Assembly (NCBI GenBank): GCA_019690055.1
Contig: JADGGF010000018.1
Coordinates: forward strand, 1-20,703
Source: Micromonosporaceae bacterium
Lineage (GTDB): Bacteria; Actinomycetota; Actinomycetes; Mycobacteriales; Micromonosporaceae
DNA length: 20,703 nt
Direction of reading: 5' to 3'
Every line of letters starts with the position of its first letter. Positions within the stretch are counted from its first letter, which is position 1. Positions 1-7,790 of the stretch are shown one piece after another. The notes beneath the pieces were generated by a model. The model was not told the DNA's origin, did not search any database, and was given only the letters and a program-made list of their open reading frames with translations. Position numbers and translations under genes: made by a program.

Positions 1-2
1 GC

Positions 3-758
3 CCCGCTCAGGGCCCCGACGAGCCCCGCCCCGCGCCCGGCGGGCGCCGGCGCCGGCTGCCCCGGTGGATCCGCCGCAGCGTCCGGCTCGCCGCGCTCGG
101 GGCGCTCGCGCTCGTGCTGGCGGCCGCCGGACCCTTCGTGTGGACCCGCGTCGCCGCCGCCGGGCACATCTACTCCCAGGCCGACCTGACCGGCGACAGC
201 ACCGAAGCCGGCGGTGACGGTCCGCGCGCCGACGTCGTCATCGTGCTCGGGGGCCAGGTCGCCCCCGACCGGACCCGGCCGTACAACTTCCTGCAGGGCC
301 GCCTGGACACCGCCGCCGCCCTGCTCGCCGCCGGCCGGGCCCGGGTCGTGCTGGTCAGCGGCGACGGCAACGGACAGTCGGGCAACGAAACAGCGGTCAT
401 GACCGACTACCTCGCCTCGATCGGCGTCGATCCCGACCGGGTGATCGCGGATCCGTACGGCCTGGACACGTACGACACCTGCGTCCGGGCCCGCCAGGTG
501 TACGGCATCACGAAGGCGCTGATCGTGACACAGGGCTACCACCTGGCGCGGGCGCTGACGCTGTGCCGGCACGCCGGCATCGACGCCGACGGTGTCGTGG
601 CGGGCTGCCCCGACTGCCGCTGGAGCACCCAGGCGCAGAACTGGGTGCGGGACTACTTCGCCGCCACCAAGGCCGCCTGGGACGCCTGGCGGAACCGTCC
701 GCCCGCGATCGACTCACCCCCGAGCAGCGAGGTCGCCGACGCGCTCACCCGGTGGTGA
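3..758 (+). CDS. YdcF/SanA-like DUF218 membrane-anchored protein, 5' end outside window
   Basis: The frame is open from base 3 with no stop, so the gene probably begins before the window; the first start codon inside is GTG 114. In-frame residues before it include an Arg-rich stretch followed by a hydrophobic segment (about 87-158) that would be an N-terminal anchor, so starting at 114 would cut the membrane helix. The rest is a DUF218 (YdcF/SanA) fold: the strand DVVIVLGGQV, then GRLDTAAALLAAGRARVVLVSG, the NETAVM helix, a Tyr/Asp-rich segment (YGLDTYDTCVRA) and QGYHLARAL. In E. coli SanA is linked to envelope integrity and vancomycin exclusion; the biochemical activity is unknown. The family call is firm, the exact role is not. 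It ends 156 bp before the next gene on the same strand. Confidence 0.85.
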   Translation, partial: PAQGPDEPRPAPGGRRRRLPRWIRRSVRLAALGALALVLAAAGPFVWTRVAAAGHIYSQADLTGDSTEAGGDGPRADVVIVLGGQVAPDRTRPYNFLQGRLDTAAALLAAGRARVVLVSGDGNGQSGNETAVMTDYLASIGVDPDRVIADPYGLDTYDTCVRARQVYGITKALIVTQGYHLARALTLCRHAGIDADGVVAGCPDCRWSTQAQNWVRDYFAATKAAWDAWRNRPPAIDSPPSSEVADALTRW

Positions 759-835
759 CCGGCCACCCGAACGGCCATCCCGTCCCGCCGTCGGGTCGCC
801 TTGACCGCGGCTGGCTTGCCTGACACCCTCACGAT

Positions 836-867
836 GACCCACGACTGACTATCGACCCACGACTGAC
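836..867 (+). repeat. 14-bp direct repeat in intergenic leader
   Basis: The 14-mer gacccacgactgac occurs at 836-849 and again at 854-867, start-to-start 18 bp. It lies 48 bp upstream of the start of the small membrane protein at 915. It could be a regulator site pair or a slippage product; no palindrome is evident. The rest of the 759-914 gap shows nothing else convincing. Confidence 0.5.
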
Positions 868-914
868 CAGTCGGGCGGCGTTGCTGGCGGCCCGCTGTTC
901 CCCCGGAGGACCCC

Positions 915-1397
915 ATGGCCGAGACCGGTTCGAAGTCCCGCAGCCTGCTGGCGCCGCTCATCGGCGCCGTCGTGCTGATCGCCCTTCTAGTCCTGATCAT
1001 CGCATTCCGTCAGCAGCTCGCGGACCTGATCGGCCGCAGCAGCAGCGAGGGCAAGGACCGGCTCATCGCCTGGGTGCCGGACCACCTGGACGAGACATTC
1101 GCGATCGTGGTGGCCTTCTTCGTGGCCATCGGCATCAACTGGATCGCCCACGTCGCCGGTCGGCTGCGCGCCTGGATCTTCGTCTTCGTGGTCGAGATCG
1201 GCCTGTGGATCCTGTTCTGGAACAGCCTCGGCATCCCGTCGCTGCGGGAGCTCGTGGGCCTCGACCCGAACACGCTGCAGCTCACCGTGACCGAACAGGT
1301 CGTGAGCCTGGCGATCATCCTCTTCCTGTCCGGCATCGTCTTCTGGATCATGGAAGCCCGCGAGGCCTGGAAGCAGCGGCGCGAGAGCATGGACTGA
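915..1397 (+). CDS. small polytopic membrane protein, unknown function
   Basis: 160 aa. The start is supported by GGAGGA at 905-910, four bases before ATG 915, one of the clearest Shine-Dalgarno sites in the window. Hydrophobic segments lie at about residues 12-30, 62-80, 85-105 and 125-148, suggesting three or four membrane helices, separated by a short charged linker (SSEGKDR) and an amphipathic loop (IPSLRELVGLDPNTLQL). The C-terminus is basic (EAWKQRRESMD) and probably cytoplasmic. I do not recognise a named family. It is flanked by a stem-loop downstream, so it may be a single-gene transcript. Confidence 0.8.
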   Translation: MAETGSKSRSLLAPLIGAVVLIALLVLIIAFRQQLADLIGRSSSEGKDRLIAWVPDHLDETFAIVVAFFVAIGINWIAHVAGRLRAWIFVFVVEIGLWILFWNSLGIPSLRELVGLDPNTLQLTVTEQVVSLAIILFLSGIVFWIMEAREAWKQRRESMD

Positions 1398-1459
1398 CCT
1401 CGGCGTACGCCCCGCCGGAGGTCGATCGCGGGGCGTTCGTACGCCGTGCCGTACGTCAT

Positions 1460-1499
1460 CGCCTCACGGTGACCACCGAGCGTGGGTCGCCGTGAGGCG
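1460..1499 (+). terminator. long imperfect stem-loop after membrane-protein gene
   Basis: Bases 1460-1474 (cgcctcacggtgacc) pair with 1485-1499 (ggtcgccgtgaggcg): 15 positions with one G:T mismatch and a 10-nt loop. A further related half (cgcctcaccgtgatc) follows at about 1523-1537. There is no T-run, as is common for actinomycete terminators. It could equally be an operator or a small repeat. Confidence 0.45.
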
Positions 1500-1612
1500 T
1501 GTGTACGCCCTGCGGTGCGCGGTCGCCTCACCGTGATCATGTGCACGGCTGAGCGTGAATGATCGGCTCGCAAGCTTCACCGATTGACCCGCCCGGGGCG
1601 TCCTGCGGCCGT

Positions 1613-1628
1613 TACCGTGCTGGGCGTG
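1613..1628 (+). promoter_or_regulatory. leaderless-type -10 box (TACCGT) and GTG start
   Basis: TACCGT at 1613-1618 is followed by 7 bases and GTG 1626, the spacing expected for a transcript starting at the start codon. A TTGACC lies at 1584-1589 but is 23 bp upstream, too far for a normal -35. This box argues for the GTG 1626 start over TTG 1584 or GTG 1617. Confidence 0.45.
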
Positions 1629-3398
1629 GGAGCACGGGGAGCGGCGGCGCGTCTGCGCCGCCTATTTGGTGCAGACGACAACCCGCGTTGGCGGCCGTGG
1701 CTGCCCGAGGTGCTCGTCGTGCTGCTCTACCTCGGCTTGGCGTTCCTCGTCACCGCCGGCCTGTGGCTCTCCGGGGGGTCAGCGGCGACGGCCGACAACA
1801 CCCGCGACCACGCCCAGTTCCTGTTCTTCTTCGAGCACGCCGCCCGTGCGGTGGTTGACCTCCGCAACCCCTTCTTCACCCCGCTGTTCGGGGCGCCGTA
1901 CGGCGTGAACCTCATGGCCAACACCGCCTTCCTCGGGCTGGCCGTGCCGCTGATCCCCGTCACGCTCACCGTCGGCCCCGGTATCTCCTACGCACTCGCG
2001 CTCACCATCGGGCTCGCTGGCACCGCGACCGCGTGGTACGTCGTGCTCCGTCGCCACGTGACGGACAACCGGGCGGTCGCTGCCGTCATGGGGGCTTTCG
2101 GCGGCTTCTTTCCGGGCATCGTGGGGCACGGGAACGGACATCCGAACATCTCGGCCCAGTTCATGCTCCCGCTCATCGTCTCGGCGGTGATCCGGCTCAA
2201 GTCGACACCGCATCCGGTGCGGACCGGAGTGGTCCTCGGGCTGATGGCCGCCTACCAGGTCTTCCTCAACGAGGAGCTGCTGCTGTTCACGGTGGGGGCC
2301 TGCGTCGTGATGATCCTGACCTACGCCGTCAGCCGGCCCGCCGACGCACGCGCCCAGGCCCGGCCGTTCCTGGTCGGCGTGGCGGTGGCCATCGGCGTGG
2401 CGGGCGTGCTCACGGCCTACCCGCTATGGTTCCAGTTCTTCGGCCCGCAGCACTACCGCGGCCCCTTCGGCTGGGCGCAGTTCTACGGGGCCGACCTGGC
2501 CATCTACACGGGGTACGGGAGCAACTCGATCGCCGGGCGGCTCGGGGCGGCCAGCCCGCTCAACGACGACCCCGGGGAGACCAACGCGTTCATCGGCCTG
2601 CCCCTGGTGCTCCTCGCCGTGGTGATCGCCGCGGTGCAGTGGCGGGTGATGGCGGTGCGGGTCGCCGCGGTGGTGGCGGCGGTGTTCGCGCTGCTCTCGC
2701 TCGGCAACACGATCATCGTCAACGGGCGCGAGACCGGGGTGGCGGGACCGTGGCGAGCGGTCAGTTACCTTCCGCTCTTCGACTCAGTGATCACCATCCG
2801 CCTCGCGCTCGTCGTCGTGCCCGCCATCGGGGTGATCGTGGCCGCCGGCCTCGACCGTCTCCTCACCGGCCTCCGAGGCGTGCCCCGGGCGCTCGTCTGG
2901 GGGCTGGCCGCCGCGTTGCTGCTGCCCCTGGTGCCGACGCCGTTGCGGGTGACGCAGCCGGATGGGCTGCCGGCGTTCATCACCGCCGGCACCTGGCGCG
3001 AGTACCTCGACGGCGGCACGCTCGTGCCGATACCACCCGATCCGTACAGCGAGCCCACTCTCCGCGCGCTGGTGACCACGAAACTCGAGACGCGCTTCGT
3101 CGACGGCTACTTTCTCGGCCCCACCAGCCCGGAGAACCCGATCGCCCGGTACGGCCCACCCGACCGGCCCACCGGCCTGCTGCTGACGGAGATTGCGGTG
3201 ACCGGGCTCGCTCCGGACGTGGACAGGGAGCTGCGGGACACGGCCCGCGACGACATCCGGTTCTGGCAGGCCGACGCGCTGATCCTCGCCCCGCAGGAGC
3301 ACTTCGAGGTGCTGCGCCGCACCGTCACGGCCCTGATCGGCCGGGAGGGCGAGCCGCGCGACGGTGTCTGGGTGTGGGACGTCCGCGACCTGCGCTGA
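1626..3398 (+). CDS. polytopic membrane protein, GT-C glycosyltransferase-like
   Basis: About 590 aa from GTG 1626 (604 if TTG 1584 is used). After one N-terminal helix there is an extracytoplasmic loop with acidic and aromatic residues (DNTRDHAQFLFFFEHA, then NPFFTPLFGAPYG), a pattern common in GT-C type lipid-linked sugar transferases and YfhO/DUF2079-like proteins. Roughly nine or ten more hydrophobic helices follow, ending near VWGLAAALLLPLVP. A soluble C-terminal domain of about 150 residues follows, rich in acidic residues and ending WVWDVRDLR. The likely role is transfer of a sugar from a polyprenyl-phosphate carrier outside the membrane, but I see no diagnostic catalytic motif, so this is a fold-level guess. 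The start is chosen from the -10 box, as there is no Shine-Dalgarno site. Repeat copy 1 lies 39 bp after the stop and forms its terminator. Confidence 0.8.
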   Translation: MGARGAAARLRRLFGADDNPRWRPWLPEVLVVLLYLGLAFLVTAGLWLSGGSAATADNTRDHAQFLFFFEHAARAVVDLRNPFFTPLFGAPYGVNLMANTAFLGLAVPLIPVTLTVGPGISYALALTIGLAGTATAWYVVLRRHVTDNRAVAAVMGAFGGFFPGIVGHGNGHPNISAQFMLPLIVSAVIRLKSTPHPVRTGVVLGLMAAYQVFLNEELLLFTVGACVVMILTYAVSRPADARAQARPFLVGVAVAIGVAGVLTAYPLWFQFFGPQHYRGPFGWAQFYGADLAIYTGYGSNSIAGRLGAASPLNDDPGETNAFIGLPLVLLAVVIAAVQWRVMAVRVAAVVAAVFALLSLGNTIIVNGRETGVAGPWRAVSYLPLFDSVITIRLALVVVPAIGVIVAAGLDRLLTGLRGVPRALVWGLAAALLLPLVPTPLRVTQPDGLPAFITAGTWREYLDGGTLVPIPPDPYSEPTLRALVTTKLETRFVDGYFLGPTSPENPIARYGPPDRPTGLLLTEIAVTGLAPDVDRELRDTARDDIRFWQADALILAPQEHFEVLRRTVTALIGREGEPRDGVWVWDVRDLR

Positions 3399-3434
3399 TC
3401 GGCCGACCCGAGGCGGGGCCGGCCGGGGGTGAGA

Positions 3435-3466
3435 GTGTCAGGAAGGACGCCTTCCTGACACTTTTT
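3435..3466 (+). terminator. intrinsic terminator formed by left half of 54-bp repeat copy 1
   Basis: gtgtcaggaagg (3435-3446) pairs perfectly with ccttcctgacac (3450-3461) around the 3-nt loop acg, and is followed at once by TTTTT (3462-3466). A 12-bp perfect stem plus T5, 36 bp after the stop of the upstream gene, is a textbook rho-independent terminator. Confidence 0.75.
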
Positions 3467-3490
3467 GCCGAGGAAGGCGTCCTTCCTGCA
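3437..3490 (+). repeat. 54-bp double-palindrome element, copy 1
   Basis: First of four 54-bp copies in the window. 3439-3456 and 3471-3488 are perfect 18-bp inverted repeats around a 14-nt loop that contains T5. Each 18-base arm is itself a near-palindrome (caggaagg, acg, ccttcct), so the element can fold as one long hairpin or two small ones. It lies between the GT-C-like gene and the DUF3806-like gene. No target-site duplication is visible. Confidence 0.9.
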
Positions 3491-3541
3491 CAAATCTCCA
3501 CTTGCTGCCGATCTCCATCTGCGGTTGTCGGGGGCGCCCGA

Positions 3542-3556
3542 TAGAGTGCCTGCGTG
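3542..3556 (+). promoter_or_regulatory. leaderless-type -10 box (TAGAGT) before GTG 3554
   Basis: TAGAGT at 3542-3547, then 6 bases, then GTG 3554. No Shine-Dalgarno site is present. No good -35 hexamer is seen at the expected 3519-3525. Confidence 0.5.
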
Positions 3557-3970
3557 GACGCGACGCTGATGAAACTGACCGATGAGGAGCAGGCCTGGGT
3601 GCAGGCGCAGCTCGCCCTCGTGGACAGATTTGTCGGCGACTACGGGTCGGGCGAGGAAGGGCTGGCCGGCGTGGACCGCGCCTGGGGCGCGTGGCTGGCT
3701 CAGGACCACCGAGGCGAAGACGCGGACACGATCATCAACGCGGTAGCGGTCGCACTGGGCCAGGCCGTGATCGACGCGCTGGACGGCTTCATGTGGGTCA
3801 CGGTGTTCCAGGATGGCGAGACTGACCTCGGCGTCACCGGGCTGCCTGCGGTGGACACGATCTTCTTCCCGGCCGAGATCGTGTCGCTGGAGTACCAGGC
3901 GCGGACCCCGTCGTTCCTTGTCCGCACCCTGGAGCATTACGTCGCCACGGTGAACGAGGCGCGCAGCTGA
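3554..3970 (+). CDS. DUF3806-like hypothetical protein
   Basis: 138 aa, soluble, acidic. Two features resemble DUF3806: the helical start (LTDEEQAWVQAQLALVDRFVGDY) and the central LGQAVIDALDGFMWVTVFQDGETDLGV, where a helix is followed by a W-V-x-V strand and an acidic turn. A conserved-looking strand near FFPAEIVSLEYQ ends the domain. The start at GTG 3554 is supported by the -10 box only 6 bases away. No catalytic residues are known for this family, so no function is assigned. The gene stands alone between repeat copy 1 and the promoter of the GGDEF-EAL gene. Confidence 0.8.
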   Translation: MDATLMKLTDEEQAWVQAQLALVDRFVGDYGSGEEGLAGVDRAWGAWLAQDHRGEDADTIINAVAVALGQAVIDALDGFMWVTVFQDGETDLGVTGLPAVDTIFFPAEIVSLEYQARTPSFLVRTLEHYVATVNEARS

Positions 3971-4057
3971 GCAGCGCGCCAACCCGGCCGGCTGACTGTC
4001 ACCGGGCCGGTACCGGCTGACCCCGGCAAAGGCGGGTAGACGCTCCCGTTCTCGACA

Positions 4058-4073
4058 TATCGTCGCAAGAGTG
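4058..4073 (+). promoter_or_regulatory. leaderless-type -10 box (TATCGT) before GTG 4071
   Basis: TATCGT at 4058-4063, 7 bases, then GTG 4071. A TAGACG at 4037-4042 with a 15-bp spacer is a weak -35 candidate. Confidence 0.45.
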
Positions 4074-6101
4074 TCGGTAGTCGTCCGGAGCAGGCTGCAC
4101 CTGACCCGGCTGCTGACCTGGGGCGTCGTCGCCGTGGCGGCAGCCGTCATCGTCTGGGCGCTCCCGGGCACGATCCGGTTCCTGCCCGACGCGCCCGACG
4201 CGTTCTGGGCCATGGCGGTGGGCGCCCTTGTCGTGGACCTCCCCCTCTTCGGGCTCTTCAGCCGCGAGGACCCGCGCGTCCGCTCCACGCTGTCGGTCTG
4301 CTTCGCGTTCGCGATCTTCGTGCAATGGGGTGTCGGCCCGGCCGTGATCGTGCAGGCCGTGGCCGGGGCCGTGAGCGCGGTCGGCCAACGGTACGCCCCC
4401 GGGGCCGGGGCGTTCCTCATCAGCCGACTCGTGCTCGCCACCGCGACCGCCCAACTCTTCGTGGGCCTGGGCGACCCCCGCCCGGTGACCCGTCAGGGCA
4501 CGGGACTCAACGGCGGTGACCTGCTCACCTTCTTCATGCTGTCCGCGATCTGGTTCGTGGTCAGCTACGGGCTGCTCGCCCTCGCCCGGACGACCGCCCG
4601 CGCGATTCCGGTCCGACAAACCCTGTCCGACATGCGCGTCGACATGGTCACCACGGCCACCGTGGTCCTGGTGGTGACGCCCCTGCTCACCACCATCCCG
4701 GGCTGGTGGACGCTGCTCATCGCCGCGCCGCTGATCCTGTTCAACCAGCTCGCCCGCGAGCAGGTACGCCGGGAGCAGCGGCTGGGGCGCGAGCCCGAGA
4801 GCGGGCTGCTGAACCGACAGGGCCTCAACGCCGGCCTCCAGGCCATTACCGCCGGCGATCTCGTGGCGCCCCAGGGGCCCCTGCCGTTCGGCATCGTGCT
4901 GGTCAACTTCGAGTCGGTGCTGGACATCAACCGGACCCTGGGGCGCGAGATGTACGAGAAGGTCGTCGGCGTCGCGTCCCGCCGCCTGATCGACGCCTAC
5001 GGCCCGGACCGGGCGGCCCGGCTCTCCGGTGAGGGCATCGTGATCCTCATGCCCGACCTGACCGAACCGGACGCCATCGCCGTGACCGAGGCGGCGGTCT
5101 CGCTGCTCGACCCGCTGGTCGAGGTCGACGACATTCCGTTCGCGCTCGACCCGGCCGGCGGGGTGGCGCTGTCGCCGATGCACGGTCGGGACCTGGGCAC
5201 GCTGCTCATGAAGGCCGAGCTGGCCGCGGCCGAGGCCCGACGGACGGGACGGCGGGCCGGGCTCTACGTCCGCAAGGCGGCGGAGTCGGCCGAACGGCGC
5301 ATCACACTGCTGCGCGAGCTGCACACGCTGCTGCGCGACCCCGCCCGCCACCACGAGCTCACCGTGCTGTACCAACCCCAGGTCCGCATCGACACCGGGC
5401 AGCTGGTCGCCGTCGAGGCCCTCCTGCGGTGGACCCATCCCCAGTGGGGCCCCATCCCCACCGACGAGCTGATCGGAGCCATCGAGCCCAGCGAGATCAT
5501 GCACATGCTGACCCGGCACGTGCTGGCGACGGTGGCGGAGCAGATACGCCGGTGGAACGCGCACGGCGAACCGCTGCGGGTGTCGGTGAACGTGAGCGTG
5601 CAGGACCTGCACGAGGCACACTTCGTGCCCGAGCTGAGCGACCTGGTCCGTGAGTACGACCTGGCGCCCCGGCAGCTGGTCATCGAGATCACCGAACGCA
5701 TGCTCATCTCGGACATGGACCGGGTGAACCAGGTCGCCCGCGAACTGGCCCAGTACGGCATCGGCCTGTCGCTGGACGACTTCGGCACCGGCTACGCCTC
5801 CCTGCAGCAGCTGCGCCAACTCCCCCTGCAGGAGGTCAAGGTGGACCGGACGTACGTCAACAACATGGTCGACAGCCCAGCCGACCGGGCGATCGTGACG
5901 AGCGTGCACCAACTGGCGCGGGCGTTGGGCGTGGACGTGGTGGCCGAGGGCGTGGAGGACAAGCGGACCGCGCAAGCCCTGGCCCCCCTGACCGGAACCA
6001 TCGGGCAGGGGTGGTACTTCGGTCGGCCCATGGCGGCCGAGGATCTGCGGCACTGGCGGCTGGCCGACCCGGGCCGGCGCGACGGGCACGCGGACGACTG
6101 A
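4071..6101 (+). CDS. membrane GGDEF-EAL protein, degenerate GGDEF, probable c-di-GMP phosphodiesterase
   Basis: 676 aa. About six hydrophobic helices fill residues 12-228 with no recognisable ligand-binding domain. The GGDEF domain begins at the SGLLNRQG signature (244-251), but the active-site loop reads LSGEGIVI (318-325) instead of GGDEF, so cyclase activity is unlikely. The EAL domain (about 412-655) keeps its motifs: VEALLRW with EAL at 449-451, SVNVS (505-509), EITE (539-542), DDFGTG (569-574), VKVDR (589-593), VAEGVED (624-630) and GQGWYFGRP (645-653). It should therefore hydrolyse c-di-GMP to pGpG at the inner membrane, with the inactive GGDEF possibly acting as a GTP or dimer sensor (inference). 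The start is chosen from the TATCGT box. It is convergent with the gene at 6204. Confidence 0.93.
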   Translation: MSVVVRSRLHLTRLLTWGVVAVAAAVIVWALPGTIRFLPDAPDAFWAMAVGALVVDLPLFGLFSREDPRVRSTLSVCFAFAIFVQWGVGPAVIVQAVAGAVSAVGQRYAPGAGAFLISRLVLATATAQLFVGLGDPRPVTRQGTGLNGGDLLTFFMLSAIWFVVSYGLLALARTTARAIPVRQTLSDMRVDMVTTATVVLVVTPLLTTIPGWWTLLIAAPLILFNQLAREQVRREQRLGREPESGLLNRQGLNAGLQAITAGDLVAPQGPLPFGIVLVNFESVLDINRTLGREMYEKVVGVASRRLIDAYGPDRAARLSGEGIVILMPDLTEPDAIAVTEAAVSLLDPLVEVDDIPFALDPAGGVALSPMHGRDLGTLLMKAELAAAEARRTGRRAGLYVRKAAESAERRITLLRELHTLLRDPARHHELTVLYQPQVRIDTGQLVAVEALLRWTHPQWGPIPTDELIGAIEPSEIMHMLTRHVLATVAEQIRRWNAHGEPLRVSVNVSVQDLHEAHFVPELSDLVREYDLAPRQLVIEITERMLISDMDRVNQVARELAQYGIGLSLDDFGTGYASLQQLRQLPLQEVKVDRTYVNNMVDSPADRAIVTSVHQLARALGVDVVAEGVEDKRTAQALAPLTGTIGQGWYFGRPMAAEDLRHWRLADPGRRDGHADD

Positions 6102-6113
6102 GGCCGGTCGGCT

Positions 6114-6164
6114 CAGCGTTGCCAGCGACGCCGGACGTTACCAGAGGGGCCAGCGTTGCCAGCG
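6114..6164 (+). repeat. 14-bp direct repeat between convergent genes
   Basis: cagcgttgccagcg occurs at 6114-6127 and 6151-6164, with a degenerate third version between them. It fills most of the 102-bp gap between the GGDEF-EAL gene and the convergent hypothetical gene. No clear terminator hairpin is seen there. Confidence 0.5.
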
Positions 6165-6203
6165 GCGTCCAGCGTCCCCAGAGACTCAGCGCGGCCAGAG
6201 GCC

Positions 6204-6683
6204 TCAGCGCTGCAGGGTCAGCACCAAGCGGTCACGGAAGTCGCGCTCGTTCCGGGTGACCAGCTCACCCCCGATACCGAGGAAGTCGTTGCTGCGGGCG
6301 GCCGTGATCACGACATCCGTGATGTCGACGAGCCAGCGACGATACGCCTTCGCGTCCTCCGGCGCCGCCTTCGCGGCGAGGATCTGGACCACCGAGGCGA
6401 CCCGGTCCAGCACCGCCTGGATCCCGGCCTCCCGGTCGCCGAAGTCGGTCGCCCCCACGACCGTCTGGTTATCGAAGATCTTCATGGTCTCGGCCGCGAC
6501 CTCGGTGACGAAGGCGTTGCCCGAATGGCGACCGTTTGCCGTGGCCACGAACCCCTGCTCGATCTCGTGGTTGGTGCGGTAGGCCACGTCGCGCTGCGCG
6601 GCGCTGGCCGCCGCCACCACCCAGCGCGGGGTCTGCACGAGCAGCTCCCACTCCGGCTCGGTGAAATCCGACCTGGTCGTCAT
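6204..6683 (-). CDS. hypothetical soluble protein
   Basis: 159 aa from ATG 6683. A purine-rich stretch (ggaagggg) lies about 8 bases before this ATG, while the alternative GTG 6692 would have almost no spacing to it, so ATG is preferred. The protein starts FTEPEWELLVQTPRWVVAAASAAQ, a layout (aromatic-acidic start, then a long Ala-rich helix) seen in actinobacterial helical proteins of unknown function. A central stretch (IFDNQTVVGATDFGDREAGI) leads into helices ending ITDVVITAARSNDFLG. No membrane segment or catalytic motif is visible. It is divergent from the ECF41 sigma gene with only 80 bp between, so shared regulation through the 17-bp tandem repeat is possible. Confidence 0.75.
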   Translation of the reverse strand: MTTRSDFTEPEWELLVQTPRWVVAAASAAQRDVAYRTNHEIEQGFVATANGRHSGNAFVTEVAAETMKIFDNQTVVGATDFGDREAGIQAVLDRVASVVQILAAKAAPEDAKAYRRWLVDITDVVITAARSNDFLGIGGELVTRNERDFRDRLVLTLQR

Positions 6684-6697
6684 CCTGACCACCCCTT

Positions 6698-6731
6698 CCC
6701 GAGACCGGGTCGACCCCGAGACCGGGTCGAC
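6698..6731 (+). repeat. perfect 17-bp tandem repeat between divergent genes, possible operator
   Basis: cccgagaccgggtcgac at 6698-6714 is repeated without a gap at 6715-6731. It sits in the 80-bp space between the hypothetical gene (-) and the ECF41 gene (+), and its right end reaches the expected -35 region of the TAGCGT promoter at 6752. Two adjacent identical sites suggest cooperative binding, but a slippage duplication is equally possible. Confidence 0.6.
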
Positions 6732-6751
6732 GATGCCTGACGGGGGAACGT

Positions 6752-6766
6752 TAGCGTGGTCGTGTG
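6752..6766 (+). promoter_or_regulatory. leaderless-type -10 box (TAGCGT) before GTG 6764
   Basis: TAGCGT at 6752-6757, 6 bases, then GTG 6764, with no Shine-Dalgarno site. The weak -35 region overlaps the end of the 17-bp tandem repeat. Confidence 0.5.
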
Positions 6767-7699
6767 ACGCGGCTGAACCCGGCGCACGGGACGATGGCGG
6801 GCGCCGACCCGGGATCGTCGGCGTTCGAGGAGCACCGCGCCGACCTGCTTCGGGTGGCGTACCGGCTGCTCGGCAGTCACTCCGACGCCGAGGACGCGGT
6901 GCAGGAGGCGTGGCTGCGCTGGAACGCCGCCGACCGGACCCGCGTCGTCGATGCCAAGGGCTGGCTGGTCACCGTGCTCAGCCGCATCTGCCTCGACGTG
7001 CTGCGGTCGGCCCGCGTGCGGCGGGAGTCGTACGTCGGCCCCTGGCTGCCGGAGCCGGTGGTGCACGAGCTTCCCGCCGGGGAGGACCCCGCCGACACGG
7101 TGGTGCGCGGCGACGAGGTGAGCTACGCGCTGCTGGTGGTCATGGAGCGGCTCACCCCCGACCAACGGGTGGCGTTCGTCCTGCACGACGCGTTCGGTGT
7201 GCCGTTCGACCAGATCGCCGCGACGCTGGAGGTGACCCCGGAGGCGGCCCGGCAGTTGGCGTCACGCGCGCGGCGGACGCTGACCGAGCCGGGCGTGGTC
7301 CGCCACACCGCGGACCTCGCCGAGCAACGGCGCGTGCTGGCCGCGTTCACCTCCGCGGTCGAGTCCGGTGACCTGGACGCCCTGGTGGCGGTGCTGGCCC
7401 CGGACGCCGTGGCCATGGGCGACGGCGGCGGTGTCATCCCGGCCGGGCGGCGGCCGGTCGTGGGCGCGGACCGGGTCGCCCGGCTGCTGCTCGGGCTCGT
7501 CTCGACCTTCCGGGACCAGCCCCCTGGCCTGCAGGTCACGCCGGTGCTGGTCAACGGCGACCTCGGCCTGGTCGTCCGACTCGGTCTGCGAGATGGTTCG
7601 ACCGCGCACGGCGTCATCGTGTTCGCGGTCGCCGACGGTCGGATCACCGGCGTCTTCAACCAGCTCAACCCGGCCAAGCTCCGTCTGCCCGCGCGGTAA
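6764..7699 (+). CDS. ECF41-type sigma-70 family RNA polymerase sigma factor with SnoaL-like C-terminal extension
   Basis: 311 aa. Sigma region 2 is at about 23-85 (RADLLRVAYRLLG, then DAEDAVQEAWLRW and KGWLVTVLSRICLDVLRSAR). A linker carries WLPEP (94-98). Region 4 is at about 125-175 with the helix-turn-helix FDQIAATLEVTPEAARQLASRARR. The extension (about 185-311) is a SnoaL/NTF2-like domain with the ECF41 hallmarks DGGG (220-223) and NPAKL (302-306). In characterised ECF41 proteins this extension replaces an anti-sigma factor and tunes activity. The next gene on the strand is an epimerase-like protein, matching the COE-type partners usual for the group. The start is set by TAGCGT 6 bases upstream; ATG 6794 is an alternative. 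Mycobacterial SigJ is a relative. Confidence 0.94.
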   Translation: MTRLNPAHGTMAGADPGSSAFEEHRADLLRVAYRLLGSHSDAEDAVQEAWLRWNAADRTRVVDAKGWLVTVLSRICLDVLRSARVRRESYVGPWLPEPVVHELPAGEDPADTVVRGDEVSYALLVVMERLTPDQRVAFVLHDAFGVPFDQIAATLEVTPEAARQLASRARRTLTEPGVVRHTADLAEQRRVLAAFTSAVESGDLDALVAVLAPDAVAMGDGGGVIPAGRRPVVGADRVARLLLGLVSTFRDQPPGLQVTPVLVNGDLGLVVRLGLRDGSTAHGVIVFAVADGRITGVFNQLNPAKLRLPAR

Positions 7700-7790
7700 C
7701 GGCGATCACACCCCGCCGCCGTCACGTTCGGCGAAGTTGTCCCGCTCCCTTGCTGAGCCGACAAAGCTGGAGTCAGAGGGGAGAGGACGG

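Noticed and set aside
3999..6089. Long minus-strand reading frame opposite the GGDEF-EAL gene
   Set aside because: Composition is His/Gln/Arg/Gly-rich without domains; it is the shadow of the real gene, a known effect of high third-position GC.
7700..7790. ECF41 target promoter before the epimerase-like gene
   Set aside because: Partial matches (gatcaca, gtcacg) do not combine with a properly spaced -10 of the known consensus.
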